Origin: Lytechinus variegatus
Lineage: Eukaryota > Echinodermata > Echinoidea > Temnopleuroida > Toxopneustidae
Length of the DNA stretch: 64,000 nucleotides
Direction: 5' to 3'
NCBI RefSeq assembly: GCF_018143015.1
Contig: NC_054742.1
Coordinates: 54,259,195 to 54,323,194 of the forward strand
This document shows, piece after piece, positions 1 through 11,200 of this stretch; positions within the stretch are counted from its first letter, which is position 1, and the number at the start of each line of letters is the position of its first letter. The notes below the pieces were generated by a model. That model worked only from the letters and a program-made list of their open reading frames with translations. It was not told where the DNA came from and made no database searches. Made by a program: the position numbers and the translations under genes.

Positions 1-613
1 TGACTTGATGCGCTGCATGCATGGTGTAGAAATAACGCGCACGCGCATTACTGGGTAGCGCGTTAATTTTTGTGAGTAAAACTTTCACTGATTAATAGTT
101 ACGTCAGAGAATAATATTGTGGAATTAGCAATTGTGACGTATTGACGTCCCATATGCGTATCAATTTTCATCATTTTGCTTTATGAATTTTACTCTATTT
201 ATTGAGATAGGAATATCTCTAGCCTGGATCATCCCTTTAAGTCCCATCCTCGCACCTGTATAATTTAAAGTAAAATGTATTAAATTCAGAACTCATATGA
301 TGACTGCACTTCAGTGTGTTACAAACGGCATGCACCTTGGATGCTAGTATTGACACGTGAAGTTATCAGCACCTAAAGTGCTCAAAATCTACACACCGAA
401 GTAACAGTCACTAGTTACAAGCGCCTGAACTGCAAAATAAATTATGACACCAAAGAGTAAGATCTCATCTTTAATTTGGAATCAGATATTTTATGTGAAT
501 CGTTCACTCAGATTACGAGCAATAATCTATTCTTTTTTTTTTCATCCTACAAGATGTCAGATCTGAAAACTTTCCTAGGTATTGATCGGCTGAGAAGCAC
601 TGGTACCATGGTA

Positions 614-935
614 ACTGTCGGACGAAACTGGGCCCCTTCTTACAAAGAGTTACTATCGATCCAATCAATTATAACTCTACATGGAAATCCATCAGTGTCA
701 TAATTTCTTCTACAGGAAATTTGTAAAATGCCCTTTGTAAACAATATAGAACACACCAAATTGTCAAGAAATAAATGAATTTATGGATATAGATTCATAT
801 CTAGAAAGACATTTTGAACAAACATGCATTTTATATGTTGACGTTGCTGGCCGTCCATAGTTGCGGTTGATCGGATCAAACTCAACTCTTTGTAAGACGA
901 TGCCCAGGACTTGTCGGATAAAATATCTGAAAATT
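614..935. repeat. Decayed inverted-repeat element
   Basis: CTTACAAAGAGTT near 649-661 recurs inverted near 881-893. Flanking sequence on both sides (TCGGACGA / TTGTCGGAT, GATCCAATCAAT / TTGATCGGATCA) also matches in inverted orientation, so this looks like a worn palindromic MITE. Confidence 0.45.
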
Positions 936-3149
936 CCATGCATGATCTGCTCCCAGCCCTGGCATCTAGATCAGTAAATAGGAAAAACTGAATCTCAAAA
1001 TATGTAAATGAAAGAAACCATGGAGCAATTTCTTATATACATATCTTGACAAAAATAGAAAATTCAAATTTATGACACACTTAAGACATTTTTTACACAG
1101 ACACACCGTAAATATGATAAAAAGATAACTTTATTATATCATTCCATCGGCAACTGCAAATGGATGATATCGGCACTATCAAAAATATATACATGTATGT
1201 ACAGTCATTCTGAAACATTGGCTAAAACAAGGGTTTTAAAAGCCCCCCCCATGGTTTACATATTTCATGACACTTTTCACGTTTAACCAGAGCAAATGGG
1301 TAATTTATCTCATTCACAAAGAAAATATAAAGGTTCTTACCCTCACTCCTTATTACATCTATGTGTACGATTTTACGGTTATTGATCAATGAATTTTAAT
1401 CCAACATACTAGTAATATTATTATACGAGTTTATTGAGTTAGAATTACATGATTTGACACCATCGAACATCGGTCACATAGTGGAAAAAATATCTGGTAT
1501 CAGGAGAGATAAGTTGCTGGGGTAGGCCATCATCCAAGTAATTTGTTTTCTGGAATTAATAGCCTAAACCCATCCATCTTGTTTCATCCATGTTAGATCA
1601 TTGAACTCACTTAAACAATGTGTGCATGTATAAAGGGAGCCAGTCTGTATATAGCTCATCTGATATCAGACTGTTAAAAACCAGGATTTGTATTTTTTTG
1701 CTTGGTATTTTGTACTCTTTGGAATAGTGGCAAAAGTTGCGGACTACACACATTGTAGTGCATGGCAAAAGTAAGGATTACACACATATTGTTACCGTCG
1801 ATTGTATGGTTGGTACTCTGTGTCTGGTACCTTCATGCAACGCGCATAGCGTATTTTAAGTGCCCGATGGTTATGCTGCCTGAAAAGTCTTTAAAAAATC
1901 GGAAGCGGCATGGATCGCTTCCTGCAATTCATTTATATTGTCCAATAAAACGCGATCAAGAAGAATCATCGTTAAGCGCACATCTTCACTGATCTATTCA
2001 TTTACTTATATACATAATTGCAAATATGACACACAGTGACGGTGCCAGGATTTTTTGTTCGGGGCCAGGCGAACTAAATGATAATTTCTCAAGTGAATAT
2101 TTTCTGTATTATAGAGCAATACCACTATCATTTATAATTTATATACTGATCTTTTTTCTTCTTCATTCCTTTTTCTTCCTCCTTTTCACTACTTGAACAA
2201 TCATATAAGTGTTCACCCCCTGCCCATCCCCCGTGGCGCCGCTATTGAGTGTAAAACCATTATAAAATCAATCTATTTACATTACGGTTTATTACATGTT
2301 ACATAAAAGGGCAAATACTTAGAAAAAACTAGAAACTAATGTATTTTTTATTATCAAAATAAAAATATTTACAATTCGTGGATGGAACTCGTCTATTAAT
2401 GCATAATGATGTTTGCAGTGCAGATTACAAGTTCTAATTATACATAGTTCATAAACATCTCAAATATGATACTGAATATTATTCGCAACATATATATGGC
2501 TACAAAATGTATGCAGTGTTGATAAACATATTTGCAGCAGTGTGCTTTATAGCATATATCACTTATCATATCCTAAATGATAAGCAATCAACTTTATAAC
2601 GAACAGAATGATGGTAGATAAATCGTTGAGCAAATGCTATACTTTTGTAGTCCTATTTACAAGACATCATAAAGAAGTTCATATTACAAATTTGACCATG
2701 ACCTATCTAATTTCAACAAATACTTCAAATAAGTATTGAATGGATCATTAAAAAACTGTTATAATAATCTATTTCAACACAAGATTTGCACGAAAACAAA
2801 TTGCACTTCATTTTACTTTATTGCTTAGTGCTTTTGCAAAGTCCGAGAAGGAAAAGGGAAAATAAAGGAAGAAATTATCTAGAAATATCGTTGCATAGAG
2901 AACACTCAGAAAAGTGGTGGACAACATAATAAAGACGGGAAAGAAAAAGAGAATATTATTAAAGATAAAATAAACCAGTCCAGTTTACTAATGTTTTCAA
3001 AAGAAAGTCGACGATGGGGGTGGAAAGTGACGGGGTATAGCTATTATCTAGTAGAACGAATTGCCTTTTTGATTGAATAATTATAAACGAAATGGTCTAT
3101 ATGGAATCCAATTCACACGCATTACTGATGCAAAGAACGAACTAATCCA

Positions 3150-3415
3150 AGGCCATCCAAGGCCATGGCCTTAGATGCCCTCAGAAATGGCCTTGATGCC
3201 CTTTCAAATATTTGTAGACTTAAGGCCAAAATAACTGCCCTTTTTTGCTGTGGCCTTGGTGCCCTGCGGTAATCCAGTGCATGTGCCCCATTGAAAAGTG
3301 CATTTATTATTGATGCCCTTTTTTTGGCGGCCTTGGATGTCCCATAAAGTGAAAACTGCCTGCCCTTTTCCTTAAGTGCCTTTTTAAAAAATGGCCTTGC
3401 CCCTTTAAATTCTTA
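3150..3415. repeat. Degenerate GGCCTTGATGCCC-type tandem repeat
   Basis: GGCCTT followed within a few bases by GATGCCCTT or GGTGCCCT recurs at least six times with variable spacers. Low-complexity tandem array; no coding sense. Confidence 0.55.
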
Positions 3416-3730
3416 ATTCGAGCATTGTTGCTCCGTTTACACAAACTTGGACACGTTAATTGTAATACGATTTTACCTAACAAGAAGTCACATACCACCT
3501 TCGTTACTAGGAAAATAGATAGATGGATTATAAACATGGTATAAGGAGATCGGGAATAAGTAAGTAAATAGTAATAGGTAAATATAAAAAAAGCTGAATA
3601 CAGGAATAAAAAGAATCTTTACTAAATTCTATTTCTACGATTCCTTTAAAAATATATTAGCCACGAAAAGATATAATCGTGTTTTTTTTTAAATCTTTGA
3701 AAAGATTATCAGTACAGTGATAATTTGAGG

Positions 3731-5299
3731 CTAAGAAAATACTGCATTTCGGACGTATCCTGACACAGGATCGGTAACCAATATTTCGCAAACATTTTGG
3801 CGTTGTGGTTGTCTCATTGGAGGGTTGTCTTCTTTGGAAACCATGCCTGGAGACGATCCCGGTGGAATTTCTTTTGATATTGTTTCAGGGTTTATACTGC
3901 CACAATGAATGGCAGACATCTCGCTTGCTTCCTCATGGGAGACATAATGGCCATTCTTAAACACGCATCCTCCCTTCCTAAGTTGGCCATTCGAGGAGTC
4001 TTCCTCAACATCTCTTGCCAGGATGATCTGTCTGTCTGCATCATCGGAAGGAACCTCAGACACAGACGAGTTCGGAGAAGAAGCTACAGAGGTGCAAGGT
4101 GAAGATGTCGTTGAGGAAGGGCATGACGGGTTTGGTATTTTAATGCAGGTGGAACGGAGACGACTTACTTCACTAGGGATATCTACTGGAGATGTATCGC
4201 AGACGAGTACTGTTTTCATTCTTTCGTTTACAGAAGAATCTGATTCTGAGTAGAAGTCACTCGCATCGTAAGTTGACATGGCACTTTTTTGTTCTTGAAC
4301 AGGTAAAAAGGTAATTTCGTCACCTCGCTGTGCACAACCGTATTGGTCCTTTGAGACGTAGCCATAGTCAGTGTCGCTCTCCTCTTTGGTCGACATACAC
4401 ATATATCCTGAAAAGATGTCACTTTCACTTCCAAAGCTCTTGTTAGATGATTTGGACTTCCTACGATACTGAGGTAAGTTGTAGGGAAAGTTGTCACCAT
4501 TAGAAGACCGATACCGTGATGACGCCATTGAACTGCAAATGCTTTCTATTTCATCCAGACCAAAGTAATCTGTTCTATCTTTCAAGTCAACGTGTGCATG
4601 CAGCATGTCCAGATTCGAAGGTATGAACTCTGTGAACATGGGGGAAGTCGTTTCCGTAGGACTGACCTGCCGGGAATCTGGATCACTGTCTGCACTCCCG
4701 AAACCCTGATCACTCGACGAGGTCAAGACAGTGGGAGTATCACTTTGACTAGATTGGAATCTAATCCTCTTGGTAGGTTGATCGTACACGTTTCCCTTTA
4801 AGATTAATCTTGACACACCTAGTGTACCAGGTTCAACATCGTTTGGATTTACATAACCATAGCTGTCTTCATCTTCCTCATCTGCTTCCTCAATGTTGTA
4901 ATTCCCATTATTGATCAATAACTGTTCCATGCTTTCCTTTTCTGAAGTTATACCGCATTTAGCTGCTGGTGTTGCCACAGAATAACCTGTTTCCGGATCT
5001 TTCATCAGAAGAACTTGTTTATTGCTTGTTAACTTCACCCTGCAACCCAAGGTAGACACATCGTGATAGTTGGAAGAATTGTACTGAGAAGACGAACACG
5101 ATGATGACCCACTGCCGCTGTTACTGCTACTGCTCTGCATGTCATAGAAACCGTGATCGACGCTCGAACCCCCGCTGTTGCTAACCATTGTTGGAGAACG
5201 CTGAGAATGGTCTTCGAGTAACGACTTGTCTTCCTTGAACTCACGAATTTCGTTAAAATATTCACTGGAGCAGGGCGGCCGAGGAGTCAGTGCTTCTTT
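3731..5299 (-). CDS. Receptor exon 10: cytoplasmic signalling tail
   Basis: Residues 517-1038 and the TAG stop, all on one exon. The tail is Ser/Asp/Glu-rich and low in predicted order. Tyrosine sites include Y568 in YDMQ (YXXQ, STAT3-type SH2 site), Y665 in YVNP (YXN, GRB2-type), Y815 in YMCM (YXXM, PI3K-type), Y830 (YVSK), Y968 (YVSH) and Y1031 (YVRN). DP-x-[TS]-GY occurs twice, at 617-622 and 1026-1031. The exon starts after CTGCAG at 5299; the longer open frame upstream is intron. The antisense frames inside it are shadows. Confidence 0.92.
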   Translation of the reverse strand, partial: KEALTPRPPCSSEYFNEIREFKEDKSLLEDHSQRSPTMVSNSGGSSVDHGFYDMQSSSSNSGSGSSSCSSSQYNSSNYHDVSTLGCRVKLTSNKQVLLMKDPETGYSVATPAAKCGITSEKESMEQLLINNGNYNIEEADEEDEDSYGYVNPNDVEPGTLGVSRLILKGNVYDQPTKRIRFQSSQSDTPTVLTSSSDQGFGSADSDPDSRQVSPTETTSPMFTEFIPSNLDMLHAHVDLKDRTDYFGLDEIESICSSMASSRYRSSNGDNFPYNLPQYRRKSKSSNKSFGSESDIFSGYMCMSTKEESDTDYGYVSKDQYGCAQRGDEITFLPVQEQKSAMSTYDASDFYSESDSSVNERMKTVLVCDTSPVDIPSEVSRLRSTCIKIPNPSCPSSTTSSPCTSVASSPNSSVSEVPSDDADRQIILARDVEEDSSNGQLRKGGCVFKNGHYVSHEEASEMSAIHCGSINPETISKEIPPGSSPGMVSKEDNPPMRQPQRQNVCEILVTDPVSGYVRNAVFS

Positions 5300-8200
5300 C
5301 TGCAGATAATGAATCAAAACAAAGGACAAACATTAAGGTGGCGAACGAATAAAAGGTTATTTTCGCCATTCGTCATGTTCGTATTGATATGATGATGATA
5401 ATAATGATGCTGAAGGTGCTGATGATCATGTTGGTGAAAATGACGATTGCGATGATGATGACGGTGATGATGGTAATAGTTTGGTGAGAACAGTCTTTCC
5501 GTATAAGGCATATGTCATGTACAGTATCTTTACTATTAACACATTTCACAACCTTGCAAATAATTCATGACAAACTTAACAAGAGCTCATATCGTATTCA
5601 TGAACTAATGTAATTCATCATTGACAATGCTGAGTTGTAAGTAAAATAGTACTTGAATCTATGTCCCATTCACCTTAACCACATGGTTTAATCTTTATAC
5701 AGTCCTTTCACCAGCTACGATTGCCCCCCCTTCCGTCAACGTCTTTTATTACGTTTGGGATACGGTCTCAAGCTTAGCTAATTATTTACATGTAGATTAT
5801 AATTGGAAAACTCACCTTCATGGCGAGGACTTCTGGTGGGATGTATGGTTGAGGTAGACGTGGATTTTTTTTGAACGGATTAATCCCAATATGCCAGCAA
5901 CACAATCCAAGACCAATGATGAACATCACTTGGCAGAGAGTTATAGCTGACACGATCATACCGCCGGTTCGTCCTTTTCTTCTACTACCTGTATGAAAAA
6001 ATGGAGATGAGAAATAAAAAAAGATGAATGGGAATGTGATCATTTCTTTGATTCCTCGTAACTATTTCCATTTTGCGCGATGATTTGTACTATTTCTTCT
6101 CTCCAAGACATGGGTGAATATCTCCAATTGGCAGCTCGCCTATGACGTTTTGGATTTCTGCTAATAGTAAGTCGATATTTTATAGTCACGTTACCTTTTC
6201 GTGGAATAAAAGATGTACTGATGTTCAATCACAATAAGATTCGGAATAAAGATAACAGCCAAGTATAATGCAGTTAAACCCCTTATGTGCATCGTGTGTT
6301 TTTTTTGTGTGTGAAACTACACCCCAATCATACATGAATAATCTAAATAAATTGATTGATGCGAAATGCATTTGCTATTTTCCTTATTGCAATGTCTATG
6401 ATGTTAACCAAACCCTTTATTTTTACAATATACTGCCTATTGAAGAGTGCTACTCATTTTTCCCCTTTGATTGTCAATCATGGTGGGTCCAGGAGTGTCC
6501 AATCGGCCGCGTTTATCATTTGGCGATGTAATTCTTATCGATTTATCATTTTATGATGATCATGTAGAGTTATACCCACAGACTTAAGCCAGTTCCCCCG
6601 CCAAAACGCTTTGAAAATTTTAAATCCCTCAGAGAATGGGAGGGTGAGGGTATGGGTTGGTGTCAGTTTAGCAAGAATGATTGTGTACCTGATCTGTACT
6701 TACTTTCTGGAACGGCTGGTAGAGCAATCATTTCGGGTTCAGTCGTGGGTCCCTCTCCTCTCATATTTACAGCGCTCACCCAGACCAGGTAACTCTGCCC
6801 TGCTTCAGAGTTGATTAAGGTGTATTCTAATGGAATGTCTTCCTGCTCCTCTGTGGCGACAGTAATGTTTTCCACGATTATTTCATCTGCCGTAGAAAGA
6901 ATGCAAAAAAAACACAAATATTAAAAAGACGTATAAAAAATATAAAAAATGAAAATGAAGACGATTCTGACTTTCGTAAAATATTGCACAGAGCCAATAT
7001 TTGCTTCTCATGGGCATCCATCCTTGTGCTACAAACTTCTTTTGGTGGCACCATTATCTTTTTTTTATCTGATTAAATTTTCAAATTAATTAGATTATCT
7101 ATTTCTTATAATCTTTAAGCTGTAAAGCTTAAAGAATAAGCTGTAAGCTAGATTTCACTTTCAAATTTAAACATAACTTTGGTATTCAGTAATACTGCAA
7201 GTTATGTTTAAATTTGAAAGTGAAATCTAGCTTGCAAAATATAGTAAATAATATAAAATCGATAAGAGAATTTACCTAAGCAGAGATGAGATGCCCATTC
7301 CTGAGAGTCTCTGCTACTCCTGACAGAATCCCTAACATAGGTATGTGGATAGGACCCATTCAGTTCGCAGGAATAGATCATATAACCGAATATGATGCCA
7401 TTTTCTTCCATGGGGTCCACTGGAAACCATGTGACTGAGATCCAATTTGGATTTTCTGAAGATTCGTTCAAGGTGAGGTTTCGGGGTGCTGCTGATGGAG
7501 CTGCGAAAAAATAAAAAGATAACAATAATGATGAAATAGATCAAAAGATCCTTTCGTTTCCTTTGAAATAGATATGAGTAAAATCGATTGGATTTGTATC
7601 ATGCTATTCAGCATGTTAGCACTTAGTAGCACTTAGTGTTTCCAACAGTTTCCCAATTATCTGATTTGCACTTACGACTTATATTCATTATCGTTGTGCT
7701 CTGAAGACTTACCTATTCTACTCCTAACGAAAGTTAGGAAAGGGTGCATGGCTTGGACTTAACCTACTCTAGATATTGGTGGCGAATGTCAGGGATACGC
7801 CAAATTGATAAGCCTATTAAAAGGTAACCTGGATTTTACAATGGATATCAGTTACCAGCCATTTATTTGATAAGTCAGCCTCACAATATATACATGCGAT
7901 ACATGCCATGAATTCAAAGGTTACATGCAAATTTATGACGAAAAATATGAGATGTAAGTCCTCTATCTGAAATGAATGCCAAATCAGTTTCAACTGTTAA
8001 CAATTGTATAAGTACTTTAAGAGTACTACTAATCAGAACCAATTGCACCTTTTTCTCAGCCATGAATTATTAACATGTCGTCTATTTCAAGAACCTCAAA
8101 CAGATTATTGCTTCTTTGACGTTTGTGAAGCAATGATAGAAAGTATTAACATCGGTTTCAAGAATCAGGAAACAGAGGATCGGGAACTGTGAGGCACTAT

Positions 8201-11200
8201 TTAAAGAGCTAACGGTATGATTCAGAAGCTTTCCTTTATCATCTCTATGCATGTATATTGTTATCATGCATGCCTATATTTGATCTTGCTCTTCAAGACT
8301 ATATCGGCATCTCTAAATTTCGACTAAACAGCACTGATTATTCCGACAAGGTCAAAACACGTGTTAAAGTATTATCCTTATTCTTTACCCTTCTCTCCAT
8401 TACAGCAGGGATATAATATATTTTTTAAATAAGTGCTTAATTAAGTTCAAGATGATATTTATCTTTATCGTCATGATTATCAATATGGTGATAATTCTGA
8501 CACTATTCAAGCACGTGTTTAATGATCGTTATTTTGTTATCATTCTCTCCATTGCAACAGGGGTATACTATGGGTATATATTTACAATAGTAAGTTCGAT
8601 GCAGTTCAACTTTTTAATTTTTTATTTTTTTTTTTTTGAAATATCAACATTTATAGTAGAGGTTTATTTTCATTTGGTCTACAAGCATTTGGGATAAATC
8701 AATTTCGGAATTTAATCAAATTGTCGTTTGGTCTAAAATCCAAACGGTCCAAGTTGGCAATTTACAGAACATGTTGACGACGTCTATTTGCTGTTCTCTT
8801 ATACCCTACTCTTCATTCCATCAGGGATATGATCATTTCGGACAATATTGCTCAAAATCCATTTCACTTTAGTTTTGTAATGATCGCAACAATTCATCAG
8901 CAATGAGGGATATTCTGAAATTTTGATATATGTCTCGATCTTTTATTCAAATTTCTCAGTACTTTTATTTCCATATTAATTGCATCTTCCCGCAACAATG
9001 CACCCGTTGTTGTTGTTAGCTTGGGTTTTGAGGCGCGTGTCATTCAGATATGAATATTTACGCCATCTGAATTAGGTGTAGTCTCATCTTTGGTAGTTCT
9101 ACTAAAAACTTAAAAAAACGGGTTAAAGTTGTTATTCTCCTTCAGGTATTTGCGTGATTTTTGGCCTGAAAACTTCCTAGTTCATGCCTTTTTATGCTCA
9201 AGAGTACACAATGATCTGGTTTCTTTTCAGGCCCAGAGAGTAGAACTGGCCCTGTGTTGGTTCCAAGCTCTATAGAGAAGACCCCTCCCCCCAAAAAAAA
9301 ATGCTATTATATTTCTAAGAGACTATAAGCAATATAGGCAGACAGTGAATTGGCCACACGAAGCAGATTGTATTCAATGTATAGGAATTTAAGGTAAAAG
9401 CATTTTTACAAGAACAAGAACTTCACTCATAGCAAAATGCTAGTTATATGGCATAGCAATAAATATATGACTATGGTAGATGAAAGGGATTGAAAATTAT
9501 CCATACCTGTTGCTAGCGTTCTTGCTGTAACATGTTTAGACCATGTTCTCATATCATTTAGGTTTAAGTAAGTCGATGATGATACCATTACTTCATATGT
9601 AGAGTAAGACCTTAAGTCGCAGAGTTTGTAGTGTTGAGATAAAATATACTCCTCCTGGAAATCAAACATATGAAAATGCTATGAGGAATGTATTATGACT
9701 GAAATATTAATGCAGAGTAAATTGAAAATCATCTGTACAGCACAGCCATAAAAAACACTAATTACGAAAGGTGTTTCTTAATTCGACGCTTATTCATTCT
9801 CGCATTAATTTTGAAATGGAATTGACATTTATTTTACGCTGCTTTGCCACCTAAAAGAGAGAGATGAAAAATGAAGTACAATAGTCAGTGTGCTGTGGTA
9901 GAAGGGAGTACATTTCCCAATTTAAACTGATTTTGATGACTTTTGATACCAGCAAAAGTTAGACAACCACTCTCTTATCTCTTCTCCCAATAATACTTGT
10001 AAGAGATATTGCCGAAGCTCTAAATCGGTCCTCCATAAACGCAATTCACTTTTCCACATTTATGACTACACAAAAGACTGGGTTCATGTAAGTACTGGAA
10101 CTAAGAACTTCCCATGTCACCATACATGGGAAGGTGAATCTATGCCTATATACAGTGGAGAAAACTGCTGCCATTTTTCTTCCTAATCGGTTTTCACAAG
10201 TCATGCACTTAGAAGACAATAACATGAGGGCGACAATTTTTTTTTAATCTTGAAGCGGTTTTCACGATCAAAATCACGTTTGCATTACAATGATGTTTCA
10301 GAATAACTCCCTACATTTACCTGTTTGTGAATGGTAAAACTTACCTCGGTCCACTGTGAATCCGAGGTTGGATGATCCAGGTCTCGGAACCTGATTGAGT
10401 ATGTCAAGAACAGAGACCCGTTCATCCACCCAACAGGGTCCTTCCAGGACGCCGTTAAACATCCTGGCTCGAGTGCAGTTACGCTGAGATCAGTAACAGG
10501 ATTGGGACGAACTGTAAATGCAATTTGAATATGAAAATGTCTTACTACGGTTTTATTTTAACACCTATTGCTTAGGAAAGGAAATTGAAGTTATTACTTT
10601 CAAGTTTCATTTAGCATGTGGCCATAGTATAATAAATTAAGAAAGAATGATATCATAATTATCCTATAGTGATAATGGCATATGTCAGTACCTAAGCATC
10701 TCCATGCACTGATAATTAAATGCTTTGCAGGATGAAAGTAATCATTGTTAAAGGGATGAGCATGATTTCTAGTTTAAGAAGTGACCATTATTTAAATGGA
10801 AAATGGTTTGTGTCAAAATAGGCTGAACATGTTTTTTAAATTAAAAAAGTGATCTTTATCTAGATTGAAAATGGTTTGTGTCAAATTCAATCTACGTCCT
10901 TTCTGGTTAACATGGGTAGGTTGAAAAAATGTAGCTTTGATATTCTACTACTTGACAAAGCTCTGTCAAGTAGTCTTCTACTTGACAAAGCTGTGTTGGT
11001 TTTAGTTAATATACGAAGTATATTTGAAAGAAATGGGGAAAATGATTGGATACACCCAAGCCATTATTAAGATTTTCTCAAAATACTAGGGAAAACGAAA
11101 AATATGTTTTTAAATACATGTACTGAAAAGGTACCACGACGAACAATCATATGGCCTATATTAAAGGGCCCATCACTTACTAATTTCTCCGAAGTAAAAT

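Larger units (their letters stand above)
1..3730. other. Region downstream of the receptor gene, probable 3' UTR plus repeats
   Basis: No convincing coding region. The part next to 3731 should include the receptor 3' UTR (minus strand). AATAAA on the minus strand occurs at several places (for example 3303-3308 and 2817-2822), so the cleavage site cannot be chosen by eye. Confidence 0.5.

Noticed and set aside
3307-3537. Minus frame in the GGCCTTGATGCCC repeat
   Set aside because: Driven by the repeat; not coding.
4023-5265. Several frames on both strands inside receptor exon 10
   Set aside because: They are shadows of the 522-codon tail frame, which alone joins to the upstream exons.
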